Below are positions 25,578-33,240 of a stretch of DNA of 44,816 bases, piece by piece. The stretch is from CAYNQN01 sp964530525 (GTDB lineage Bacteria; Actinomycetota; Acidimicrobiia; Acidimicrobiales; Acidimicrobilacustridaceae). The position numbers and the translations under genes were made by a program. The notes under the pieces were generated by a model that was given only the letters and a program-made list of their open reading frames with translations, was not told the origin of the DNA and ran no database searches. Within the stretch, counting starts at the first letter, position 1. Every line of letters starts with the position of its first letter. The stretch spans positions 1 to 44,816 of the forward strand of contig CAZHBH010000011.1 in assembly GCA_964530525.1 (NCBI GenBank), in the 5' to 3' direction.

Positions 25578-26015
25578 GTGAGCATCGAGACGATCATCGT
25601 GGGCCACGACGGCTCAGCTGGTGCCGACCACGCCTGCGAGTGGAGCGGTCCCCTCGCCGCCGAGCTGGGTGCCGAGGTGGTGGTGGTGCAGGGCTACAAC
25701 CCCCTCGAGGAGCTGGGGAAGGTCGATCCTCCCGTCGACTTCGCCGCGCTCGAGAAGGCCGCCCAGCAGCACTTGGCCGAACGTGCTCGTCACCTGCTCG
25801 CCCCCGCTGGGGTGAGCTTCCGCGTGGTGCTGGTGGAAGGTCACGCCGTGCCGGCCATCGCCAAGCTGGCCGGGGACGAATCGGCGGGCTTGGTCGTGGT
25901 CGGCAGCCACGGTCGCACGGGGTGGCGCGAGCGCATCCTCGGCAGGGTGGCCATGCGCCTGCCCCAGGAGTCTCCCTGCCCGGTGGTCATCGTCCCCCAG
26001 CCCCGGCCCACCTGA
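25578..26015 (+). CDS. Universal stress protein (UspA family)
   Basis: A single-domain Usp of 145 aa with the Rossmann-like pattern: TIIVGHDGSAGADHAC at the N-terminus, AGLVVVGSHGRTGWRERILG and PCPVVIVP at the C-terminus. The nucleotide motif G-x2-G-x9-G is intact (GSHG...G). However, the Ser/Thr normally following the last Gly is Arg (LGRVAMRL), so ATP binding may be altered. The role in the family is stress or dormancy adaptation, by association. The GTG start has no Shine-Dalgarno sequence and follows a TAGGGT box. The gene stands alone. Confidence 0.93.
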   Translation: MSIETIIVGHDGSAGADHACEWSGPLAAELGAEVVVVQGYNPLEELGKVDPPVDFAALEKAAQQHLAERARHLLAPAGVSFRVVLVEGHAVPAIAKLAGDESAGLVVVGSHGRTGWRERILGRVAMRLPQESPCPVVIVPQPRPT

Positions 26016-26234
26016 GGGGAACTCGACTCCCGTCTGACGGGGCATCCAGTAGTTGAGAACATCTCGATCTTCAGTAGCAGCAGGGACCTTCAGGGGCTCA
26101 GCCCTTGGGTCCTGATCGGGGGGAGCAAGTGTCGCTGTCTTTCGGCAGCGACTTCTGGGACCGGTCGGCGGGGGACCCGAGCTGGAGTCGTCTACCACGT
26201 GGGACGCCATCCCAGACGGTGAGGGCCCCAAGGC
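26016..26234. other. Intergenic region between convergent genes, with inverted repeats
   Basis: This 219-base gap between two gene ends contains no convincing ORF. A minus-strand frame crosses it from 26934 to 26098, but it is out of frame with the likely gene there and has no family features. Two hairpin-forming stretches are visible: GGACC...GGTCC around 26086-26112, with AGGG/CCCT inside, and the stronger one at 26131-26152. They could end the converging transcripts. Confidence 0.5.
26131..26152 (+). terminator. Strong hairpin, possible terminator
   Basis: GTCGCTGTC (26131-26139) pairs with GGCAGCGAC (26144-26152) around a TTTC tetraloop: nine pairs including one T-G. It stands 116 bases after the Usp stop and 83 bases after the stop of the facing gene. 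No long T tract follows (ACTTCTGG begins inside the stem), so intrinsic termination is uncertain, though high-GC actinobacteria often use such hairpins. Confidence 0.4.
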
Positions 26235-26780
26235 TCAGAATCCGGTGACCGGGCCGCGCAGGATGCGGGCGCACGACACGTTGGGCTCCCAGCCGTCGGG
26301 CGAGGGCTCGACCACGATCATGCCCCGGTCGAGCTCGGGGTGGCGCTCCAGGACGTCGGCGATCCGCGCCGAGACCCTGCTGAGCGTTAGGGGGTCGGCC
26401 TCGCCGTCGTCGCTGGCCCAGGCCCGCACCACCACGCGGCTGCGCAGGTGGTCGACCTTGGCGATGTCGCGCAGGGGCCCCTCCGAGCTGCCCGGGGTGT
26501 CGTCGAGCAGCCGCCAGCAGTCGTCGGGGGTGCGGATCTCGCCGGCCTCGGCGTGGAGCAGCTCCACCATGGTGTTCAGCTCGGCCAGCGGGTAGCGCCG
26601 CAGGGGGCCCGGCCCCGGCAGGCCGGTCACGGCCGTCGCACCCAGGAAGGCGGCCAGCGCCGCGAGCGCTGCGAGGCATCCGCCAACCCGGCCGCGGCGG
26701 CGACGGCCGGTGGGGCCCGCGCCGACGGCGCCACAGGGGGCCTCGCCTGCGGCCTCGGGTCGTGGAGCCGTTCCTCCCAT
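26235..26780 (-). CDS. Membrane-anchored or secreted hypothetical protein, 181 aa
   Basis: I do not recognise this family. A basic stretch (TGRRRRGR, about residues 24-31) precedes one hydrophobic helix (CLAALAALAAFLGATAV, about 35-51), giving an N-terminal anchor or signal peptide with the rest outside. The extracytoplasmic part (about 125 aa) looks folded: LNTMVELLHAEAGEIRTPDDCWRLLDD, RVVVRAWASDDGEADPLTLSRVSARIADVLERHPEL and MIVVEPSPDGWEPNVSCARI. Two Cys could form a disulfide. The alternation of strands and amphipathic helices resembles a small alpha/beta domain. The competing 278-aa frame at 26098-26934 is Arg/Pro/Gly-rich and looks like a shadow. The gene is divergent from rmuC (176-base gap). 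Confidence 0.7.
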   Translation of the reverse strand: MGGTAPRPEAAGEAPCGAVGAGPTGRRRRGRVGGCLAALAALAAFLGATAVTGLPGPGPLRRYPLAELNTMVELLHAEAGEIRTPDDCWRLLDDTPGSSEGPLRDIAKVDHLRSRVVVRAWASDDGEADPLTLSRVSARIADVLERHPELDRGMIVVEPSPDGWEPNVSCARILRGPVTGF

Positions 26781-26944
26781 GGCCCCGATCGTCCCACGTG
26801 AGCACGGCGGCGGGGACGCCCGCCTCCCGGGCCCGGGGATCGGGCGCCGACGTGATCCGCCGATGGGCAGCTGGCGGCATCGGCGCTGGCCCGCTTCCCA
26901 GTCCGCGGGGGCGGGGCATCCCCGTACCTGTCACACCTCATCCG

Positions 26945-26950
26945 TAGGCT
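26945..26950 (+). promoter_or_regulatory. -10-like box of rmuC
   Basis: TAGGCT with six bases (TTTCGC) before the ATG at 26957. No Shine-Dalgarno sequence is present. Confidence 0.5.
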
Positions 26951-26956
26951 TTTCGC

Positions 26957-28255
26957 ATGATCTCCATCGTGCTGGTGGTGGCTCTTGCCGCGGGAGCGTT
27001 GGTGTTGGCGCTGCTGGTCGGGCTGCGCTCGCTCAGGCGCCAGGTCGCGCAGGAGCGAACGGCCGCCCTCTCAGCGGCTCAGGAGGCGCTGGCAGCCGAG
27101 AGGCACCACACCGTTCAGGCGGCCGTCGAGACGGTCGTGGCGATCGCCGGCGAGAAGCTCTCCGACCACCGAAGCGCGGCAGCCAGCGAGTTGGACCTGC
27201 GCAGCGAGGCGATCACCCAGCAGTTCCGTGACGTGAACGACGAGCTGGTGCGCACGCGCCAGCTCGTGGCCGAGCTCCAGCGAGACCGCGCCGAGCAGCA
27301 GGGTCGCCTGGAGCAGGGCCTGGCGGAGGCCGTGAGGGCCAGTGCCAACCTGGCCCAGACCACCCAGACCCTCAGGGAGGCCCTGGCGAGCACCAAGGCC
27401 AGGGGCCAGTGGGGCGAGCGGATGGCCGAGGACGTGCTGCGTGCGGCGGGGTTCGTGGAGGGCGTCAACTACCGCCGGCAGACCGCCGTGGAGGGGGGTG
27501 GCATACCCGACTTCACCTTCATGCTGCCGAGGGGCCGCGTGCTGCACATGGACGTGAAGTTCCCGCTCGACAACTACCTCCGCTCGCTGGAGGCCGGCTC
27601 CGACGCCGAGCGGACCGCGTGCGAGGGTGCGTTCCTGCGCGACGTGCGGCAGCGAGTGAAGGAGATCACCACCAGGGGCTACATCGATCCCGCCGAGACG
27701 GTCGAGGCCGTGGTCCTGTTCATACCCAACGAGAGCATCTACGCGTTCATCCACGAGCGCGACCCTCAGCTCGTCGACCTGGCCCTGGGCCAGCAGGTGG
27801 TGCTCTGCTCGCCGCACACCCTCTTCGCCGTCCTGGCGGTGGTCCGCCAGGCTGTCGACGCCTTCATGGTCGAGCGGACCAGCGACGAGATCCTGGAGTG
27901 CCTCGGAGTCTTCAGCGATCAGTGGGGCCGCTTCTCGACGGCGCTCGACACGCTGGGGAAGCGCTTCGAGAGCACGCAGAAGGCCTACGACGACCTGGCG
28001 GGCACCCGCCGCCGGCAGCTCCAGCGCTCGCTCGACCGCGTCGACGACCTGCGCAACCGCCGGGCCGTCCCCGACCTGGAGGAGCCGGCTGCGCCCGTGG
28101 CGCGTGCTGCGGGGCTGGAGGTCGTCCCAGGGATGGCCGCTGCGGCCGCAGGGGGCTCCGGGCGGGCTCCCGCACGGCCCGGCCCTTCGGCCGCCGGGGC
28201 CTACGACGAGGTCGACGCAGAGCTGCCCAGGGTCAGGCCCATCCGCCTCAGGTAG
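26957..28255 (+). CDS. rmuC: RmuC-family DNA recombination protein
   Basis: A 432-aa RmuC homologue, a membrane-tethered protein linked to limiting recombination at inverted repeats; it carries a PD-(D/E)xK nuclease-like core. Residues 3-25 form one membrane helix. Residues about 26-135 are a charged coiled coil (QERTAALSAAQEALAAER, ELQRDRAEQQGRLEQ). The conserved RmuC domain runs from about 140 to 365 and includes RGQWGERMAEDVLRAAGF, MDVKFPLDNYLRSL, VVLFIPNESIYAF and LCSPHTLFAVLAVVRQA. The C-terminal 60 residues are a disordered Pro/Ala-rich tail. The stop is three bases from the stop of the convergent kinase gene. Confidence 0.95.
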   Translation: MISIVLVVALAAGALVLALLVGLRSLRRQVAQERTAALSAAQEALAAERHHTVQAAVETVVAIAGEKLSDHRSAAASELDLRSEAITQQFRDVNDELVRTRQLVAELQRDRAEQQGRLEQGLAEAVRASANLAQTTQTLREALASTKARGQWGERMAEDVLRAAGFVEGVNYRRQTAVEGGGIPDFTFMLPRGRVLHMDVKFPLDNYLRSLEAGSDAERTACEGAFLRDVRQRVKEITTRGYIDPAETVEAVVLFIPNESIYAFIHERDPQLVDLALGQQVVLCSPHTLFAVLAVVRQAVDAFMVERTSDEILECLGVFSDQWGRFSTALDTLGKRFESTQKAYDDLAGTRRRQLQRSLDRVDDLRNRRAVPDLEEPAAPVARAAGLEVVPGMAAAAAGGSGRAPARPGPSAAGAYDEVDAELPRVRPIRLR

Positions 28256-28258
28256 CCG

Positions 28259-29284
28259 TCAGCCGAGGGTCGCGGCCAGCTCGCCGAGGGGGGTCTCGGG
28301 GCGCGCCCCGACGTGCCCGATCACCTCACCTGCTGCCAGCGAGCCCAGGCGGCCTGCCATGGCCAGCCCCAGCCCACGGGTGTAGCCGTGGAGGAAGCCT
28401 GCCGCGTAGAGGTCGCCGGCGCCGGTGGTGTCGACGACCCTGCCGAAGTGGACGCTCTCTATCGCGAGGCGCTCACCGTCGTCAGTCACGATCACAGAGC
28501 CCTGCTCGCTGCGGGTCAGGCAGGCGATCTCGCAGTGGCCGGCGACCGCGGCAGCCGCCTCCTCCCAGGAGGTGGCCTCGTACAACGACATCAGCTCGGC
28601 CTCGTTGGCGAAGAGGATGTCGATGTGGTTCTGGGCCAGGTCCAGGAACTCCGAGCGGTGACGGTCGACGCAGAACGAGTCGGAGAGGGTGAAGGCGACC
28701 TTCGTCCCCGACGCCCTGGCGGTCTCCATCGCTGCGCGCAGGGCGGCCTTGGCGGAAGGCTGGTCCCACAGGTATCCCTCGCAGTACACCACCTTCGAGC
28801 TGGCCACCGCCTCGAGGTCGACGTGCTCGGTGGCCAGGGATCCCGCCACTCCGAGGAAGGTGCTCATGGTCCGCTGGGCGTCGGGGGTCACGAGCACCAG
28901 GCAGCGTCCGGTTCCCAGGTCGCCTCCGATGACGTCGGCTGAGCCGCGCGGGTTCGGGGCCGTCGGTGGAGGGTCGAAGTGGACGCCCGCCGCACGGATG
29001 TCGTGGGTGAACACGTCACCGAGCACGTCGTCTGCCACCCTTCCCGAGAAGCTCGCCCTGCCCCCGAACGACGCGAGGCCCACGGCCGTGTTGGCCGCCG
29101 ATCCTCCCGAGACCTCGACCGCCGGTCCCATCTCGTCGTAGAGCTTGCGTGCCACCTGGTCGTCCACGAGCACCATGGAGCCCTTGGTGAGACCGTGGCG
29201 GGCCAGGAGGTCCTCGTCGGCGTGGGCGATCACGTCGACGATCGCGTTGCCTATGGCGGTCACGTCGTAGGTCTTGTCGGTCAC
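28259..29284 (-). CDS. Adenosine kinase-like PfkB-family carbohydrate kinase
   Basis: Ribokinase/PfkB-family kinase of 341 aa, most like bacterial adenosine kinases and related sugar kinases. The N-terminus YDVTAIGNAIVDVIAHADEDLL and the substrate loop VSGGSAANTAVGLASFGG are typical. The anion-hole/catalytic-base motif DTTGAGD is at 285-291, and ILFANEAELMSL lies in the ATP region. The substrate could be adenosine or another nucleoside or sugar. The GTG start at 29284 follows a TAGGGT box by eight bases. Confidence 0.9.
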   Translation of the reverse strand: MTDKTYDVTAIGNAIVDVIAHADEDLLARHGLTKGSMVLVDDQVARKLYDEMGPAVEVSGGSAANTAVGLASFGGRASFSGRVADDVLGDVFTHDIRAAGVHFDPPPTAPNPRGSADVIGGDLGTGRCLVLVTPDAQRTMSTFLGVAGSLATEHVDLEAVASSKVVYCEGYLWDQPSAKAALRAAMETARASGTKVAFTLSDSFCVDRHRSEFLDLAQNHIDILFANEAELMSLYEATSWEEAAAAVAGHCEIACLTRSEQGSVIVTDDGERLAIESVHFGRVVDTTGAGDLYAAGFLHGYTRGLGLAMAGRLGSLAAGEVIGHVGARPETPLGELAATLG

Positions 29285-29292
29285 AGGCGGCG

Positions 29293-29298
29293 ACCCTA
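29293..29298 (-). promoter_or_regulatory. -10-like box of the PfkB kinase gene
   Basis: TAGGGT on the minus strand, eight bases before the GTG at 29284. Confidence 0.45.
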
Positions 29299-29373
29299 GC
29301 CCGCGAACGGTTGCCGGCTCGGTGGTCTAAGACAGCCAGGGGAAGGATCGGGATCCGTGGAGTGGGTCCCCGG

Positions 29374-29379
29374 TACGCT
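29374..29379 (+). promoter_or_regulatory. Possible -10 box upstream of the M1 aminopeptidase
   Basis: TACGCT lies 39 bases before the GTG at 29419, so this transcript would have a normal leader. GAGTGGAG just upstream of the start could act as ribosome site. It contrasts with the close boxes at other genes. Confidence 0.35.
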
Positions 29380-29418
29380 TCGCTCCGACCCCCCCGTCGA
29401 GCACCGAGTGGAGCGCCC

Positions 29419-32010
29419 GTGCCTGAGCCGTCCGATGCCCATCGCCTGCCCCCCGGGGTTCGTCCCGAGCGATACGACATGGTCCTGCGCCCCGATCTGG
29501 AGGGGGCGACCTTCACCGGGACGACGTTCGTGACCGTGGAGGTGACCGAACCCACCCGTCAGGTGGTGTTGAACGCGCTCGATCTCGACGTGACGGACGT
29601 GACCATCACCCCAGCCGGCGACCGGGGCGAGGTGACCGGAGCTGCACCGATCGAAGCTTCGGGTTCGGAGGTGGACGACGAGGAGGGCCGCGTGATCGTC
29701 GTCTTCCCAGAGGTCGTCACGCCGGGTCGCTGGGTCCTGCACGCCCAGTTCGCAGGCGTGCTCAACGACAAGCTCCGTGGCTTCTACCGCAGCACCTTCA
29801 CCGACGCCGAGGGCCGCGAGCAGGTGATCGCCACCACGCAGTTCGAGCCCACCGACGCTCGCAGGGCATTCCCGTGCTGGGACGAGCCCGACGCGAAGGC
29901 GGTCTTCGGCATCTCGCTGGAGGTGGACGAGGGCCTGACAGCTGTGTCCAACGCGGCGGAGGTGAGCCGCGAGCCGCTGGAGGACGGCAAGGTGCGCGTG
30001 CGCTTCGCCGACACGATGGCGATGTCGACCTACCTCGTTGCCTTCGTGGTGGGCCCCTTCGAAGCCACCGACGCGGTGGACGTGGACGGGGTGCCTCTGC
30101 GCGTCGTCTACCCGAGGGGCAAGGGACACCTTACCGACTACGCGCTGGAGGTCGGGGCCTTCTGCCTGCGCTGGTTCTCCGAGTACTACGACATCCCCTA
30201 CCCGGGCGACAAGGTGGATCTGGTAGCCATCCCCGACTTCGCGGCTGGCGCGATGGAGAACCTGGGCTGCATCACCTTCCGCGAGGTGCTGTTGCTGGTG
30301 GACCCCGACGAGGTCACCCAGCCGGAGCTCCAGAACGTCACCGACGTGATCGCCCACGAGCTGGCGCACATGTGGTTCGGCGACCTCGTGACCATGCGCT
30401 GGTGGAACGGCATATGGCTGAACGAGGCGTTCGCCACCTTCATGGAGATGCTCGCCACCGACGCCTTCCGGCCGGAGTGGGATCGCTGGGCCAGCTTCGG
30501 GCTGTCCCGCACCGCTGCGCTCGACGTGGACGCCCTGCGCAACACCCGCCCCATCGAGTACCCCGTCGTCTCGCCCGTGGACGCCGAGGGGATGTTCGAC
30601 ATCCTCACATACGAGAAGGGAGCGGCCGTCGTCCGGATGCTCGAGCAGTACCTCGGGGCCGACGAGTTCCGCTCCGGCATACGCAAGTACCTGCAGGCGC
30701 ACCGGTACGGGAACACCGAGACGACCGACCTCTGGGACGCCATCGAGGAGGCCACCGGCGAGCCGGTGCGAAGGATCATGGACTCGTGGATCTTCCAGGG
30801 GGGCTTTCCGCTGGTAGACGTGGACCTGGTGGACGACGGCAGCACGCTGCGACTGTCGCAGGAGCGCTTCTCCTACCTCGACGACCTGGGATCGGAGCGC
30901 CCCGACGGGCGGTGGTCGGTGCCGGTGATCCTCACCGTGGCCCAGAACGGCGTGGTCGCCGTGGAGAAGGTGCTCCTCGAAGGCGACGCGGTGGACGTGA
31001 CCTTGGTGGAGGAGATCGACTGGACCCTCGTCAACACGGAGGGAACCGGCTTCTACCGCGTTCGCTACGCCCCGGACCTCCTGGCAGCGCTCGCATCCAG
31101 GGCGCAGAGCGCGCTCTCACCCATAGAGCGCTACGGCCTGGTCGACGACGCCCACGCGGCCATGCTCGCGGGGTCGATGAGCGCACCGGACCTGGTGGAC
31201 TTCCTCGAGCCGTTCCAGGACGAGAACGATCTGTCGGTCTGGCAGCGCATCATCGGCGCCCTCGACTCACTCGAGCGACTGGTGGAGGGCGACGCCCGAT
31301 CCACCCTGCGCGCCGCCATCTCGCGCCTCATCGAGCCGGCGGCCAACCGCCTGGGCCCCGACCCCATCGAGGGCGAGAGCGACCGTGATCGCCAGCTGCG
31401 GGGGGCCCTGCTGGAGGCGGCGGGGAACCTGGTGGGCGATCCCCCTGCGCTGGTGCGAGCGCGCGAGCTGCTCGACGCCGACTCGCAGGGCGCCTACGTC
31501 GACCCGGCGCTGCGTGCGGCAGCGGTGCGCATCGTCGCCGCCCACGGCGACCGGGCCGACTTCGACCGGTTCCTGGCCACCTCGCGGGCGGCGACCACCC
31601 CCCAGGAGGAGCTGAGGTACCTCTCGGCGCTGGCCGACTTCGACGACGCCGACCTCGTGCGCGAGCTGCTGGTGATGACGCTCACCGACGACGTGAGGTC
31701 CCAGGACGCCCCGTACCTGATCCGTCGGGCGCTGCTGAACCGGGACCACGGCAGGCTGGCCTGGTTCTTCGTGCAGGACGAGTGGGCCCGCATGATCGCC
31801 CGCTTCCCGGTGAACAGCATCCCCCGGATGCTCGAGGGGATCCGGGTCCTGTCGGCGCCCAGCATCGCCCCCATGGTCTTCGCCTTCTTCGAGACCGCCG
31901 AGGTGCCCGTCGGCGACCAGATCGTGGCCCAGCACCTGGAGCGCCTCGAGGTGAACGTGGCGCTGCGCGAGCGGGAAGCCGCCCCACTGGCGGCCCACCT
32001 GGCCCGCTAG
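29419..32010 (+). CDS. M1-family aminopeptidase (puromycin-sensitive/ERAP1-like)
   Basis: A gluzincin aminopeptidase of 863 aa that removes N-terminal residues from peptides in the cytosol. The exopeptidase motif GAMEN is at 277-281, the zinc motif HELAH at 313-317, and the third ligand in WLNEAF about 20 residues later. The N-terminal beta-saddle begins with RLPPGVRPERYDMVLRPDLEG. The C-terminal third is the alpha-helical ERAP1_C domain (SALSPIERYGLVDDA; IRRALLNRDHGRLAWFF), as in the mammalian and mycobacterial forms. The GTG at 29419 gives the standard N-terminus; the frame is open upstream to 29311 without family features. Its TAG stop shares the tetramer CTAG with the stop of the convergent rsmI. 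Confidence 0.95.
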   Translation: MPEPSDAHRLPPGVRPERYDMVLRPDLEGATFTGTTFVTVEVTEPTRQVVLNALDLDVTDVTITPAGDRGEVTGAAPIEASGSEVDDEEGRVIVVFPEVVTPGRWVLHAQFAGVLNDKLRGFYRSTFTDAEGREQVIATTQFEPTDARRAFPCWDEPDAKAVFGISLEVDEGLTAVSNAAEVSREPLEDGKVRVRFADTMAMSTYLVAFVVGPFEATDAVDVDGVPLRVVYPRGKGHLTDYALEVGAFCLRWFSEYYDIPYPGDKVDLVAIPDFAAGAMENLGCITFREVLLLVDPDEVTQPELQNVTDVIAHELAHMWFGDLVTMRWWNGIWLNEAFATFMEMLATDAFRPEWDRWASFGLSRTAALDVDALRNTRPIEYPVVSPVDAEGMFDILTYEKGAAVVRMLEQYLGADEFRSGIRKYLQAHRYGNTETTDLWDAIEEATGEPVRRIMDSWIFQGGFPLVDVDLVDDGSTLRLSQERFSYLDDLGSERPDGRWSVPVILTVAQNGVVAVEKVLLEGDAVDVTLVEEIDWTLVNTEGTGFYRVRYAPDLLAALASRAQSALSPIERYGLVDDAHAAMLAGSMSAPDLVDFLEPFQDENDLSVWQRIIGALDSLERLVEGDARSTLRAAISRLIEPAANRLGPDPIEGESDRDRQLRGALLEAAGNLVGDPPALVRARELLDADSQGAYVDPALRAAAVRIVAAHGDRADFDRFLATSRAATTPQEELRYLSALADFDDADLVRELLVMTLTDDVRSQDAPYLIRRALLNRDHGRLAWFFVQDEWARMIARFPVNSIPRMLEGIRVLSAPSIAPMVFAFFETAEVPVGDQIVAQHLERLEVNVALREREAAPLAAHLAR

Positions 32011-32870
32011 GGGGGCGGCTCGGGGCCCGGGGGGCCGTCGAGGTCCAGAGAGATCTCGTAGGCGCGCCGCCGGGAGACGCCCAACCTACGTGCCACCTCG
32101 GCGCTGGCATCGCGCCTGGAGCTCCCCGAGGCGAGCAGGCCCGAGAGGGCGGCCGCCACCTCGGGATCGCCAGGCTCCGGCGGGGGAGGGGCGCCGTCGA
32201 CCACGAGGACCACCTCGCCCCTGGGGGCATCGGCCTCCGCCCACCCGGTGGCTTCGGCCAGCGAGCCACGCCAGATCTCCTCGTGGAGCTTCGTGAGCTC
32301 CCGGCACACGGCAACGCGCCGGTCGCCCCCGAACGCCTGCGCCAGGTCGGCAAGGGTGCGAGCGAGCCGGTGGGGCGCCTCGAAGAGCACCACCGTGCGC
32401 TGCTCGCCGGCGAGCTCGTCCAGCCGCTCCCTGCGCGCCGAGCCCTTTCGGGCCAAGAACCCCTCGAAGGCGAACCGGCCCGTGGGCAGGCCGCTCGCGA
32501 CCAGGGCTGCCAGCAGCGCCGATGGCCCTGGCACCACCTCCACCCGGAACCCGGCAGCGGCCGCTGCCCTCACGAGCCGCTCCCCGGGATCCGAGATGCC
32601 CGGCATCCCCGCGTCTGTCACGACGGCCACCCGCTCACCCGATCCCAGCCGTGCCAGCACCTCGCCGGTCCGCGCACCCTCGGTGTGGTCGTTGATGACG
32701 AGCATCGGGCGGCGTGCCAATCCGGCCAGCTCCAGGAGCCTGCCGGTGCGGCGGCTGTCCTCGCAGGCGATGACGTCGGCCGCCGCCAGCTCCCTGGCCG
32801 CGCGAGGGCTCAGGTCGCCCATGTTGCCGATGGGAGTGCCCACGAGCACGAGCGAACCCTCCGGGCTCAT
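32007..32870 (-). CDS. rsmI: 16S rRNA (cytidine1402-2'-O)-methyltransferase (RsmI)
   Basis: SAM-dependent tetrapyrrole-methylase-fold enzyme of 287 aa that methylates C1402 in the 16S rRNA P site. The family start GSLVLVGTPIGNMGDLSPRA is at residues 5-23, and the methylase motif VVTDAGMPGISDPGERLV at 83-100. VVPGPSALLAALVASGLP, FEGFLARK, FEAPHRL and CRELTKLHEE are all present. The C-terminal part has a helix-turn-helix-like ASAEVARRLGVSRRRAYE. The ATG at 32870 overlaps the stop of the DUF192 gene (ATGA), marking a coupled operon. Its own stop overlaps that of the aminopeptidase gene. Confidence 0.95.
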   Translation of the reverse strand: MSPEGSLVLVGTPIGNMGDLSPRAARELAAADVIACEDSRRTGRLLELAGLARRPMLVINDHTEGARTGEVLARLGSGERVAVVTDAGMPGISDPGERLVRAAAAAGFRVEVVPGPSALLAALVASGLPTGRFAFEGFLARKGSARRERLDELAGEQRTVVLFEAPHRLARTLADLAQAFGGDRRVAVCRELTKLHEEIWRGSLAEATGWAEADAPRGEVVLVVDGAPPPPEPGDPEVAAALSGLLASGSSRRDASAEVARRLGVSRRRAYEISLDLDGPPGPEPPP

Positions 32871-33193
32871 CGGACCTCCAGCTCGTCCCCGGGGGCCAGG
32901 TCCCACGAGGCGAACGAGCCGGCCTCGGCCTCCAGGGCGGCCACCACCCCCCATCGGGGCACCGTCGCCCTCCGGGGTCCCAGCGTGAGGATCCGCCGCA
33001 CGGTGAGCTCACGGTCGAGCAGCGCGACGTCTATCGGGAAGCGCATGCCGAAGGTGTGCACCGACAGGGCCGGCCGCAGGAGCATCGCCCCCTTGATGCC
33101 GTCACGGCCCAGCAGTCCGCGGCGGCGCGCACGGGCGGTCGAGGCGACCTCCAAGGTTGCCAGCACCCTGCCCTCACGAACCAGCCAAGGCAC
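32867..33193 (-). CDS. DUF192 family protein
   Basis: A 108-aa protein of the DUF192 family, small beta-barrels of unknown function often encoded near export or translation genes. Visible signatures are ARRRGLLGRDGIKGAMLL, VHTFGMRFPIDVALLDRE and the closing APGDELEV. The GTG at 33193 is chosen because GGAGGGA lies about eight bases upstream and the family N-terminus follows; the frame runs on to 33457 only as antisense of ychF. No signal peptide is seen, whereas many relatives are exported. It sits between ychF (47-base gap) and rsmI (4-base overlap). Confidence 0.88.
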   Translation of the reverse strand: MPWLVREGRVLATLEVASTARARRRGLLGRDGIKGAMLLRPALSVHTFGMRFPIDVALLDRELTVRRILTLGPRRATVPRWGVVAALEAEAGSFASWDLAPGDELEVR

Positions 33194-33240
33194 GCCGCAG
33201 CTCCCTCCGGCTCTCGTCGAGGGTCGCCGAGCAGGCGGGA

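Noticed and set aside
26098..26934. 278-codon minus-strand frame at the same locus as the 181-aa membrane-anchored protein
   Set aside because: Its composition is Arg/Pro/Gly-rich without hydrophobic core pattern; the other frame has a clean anchor helix and folded-looking domain.
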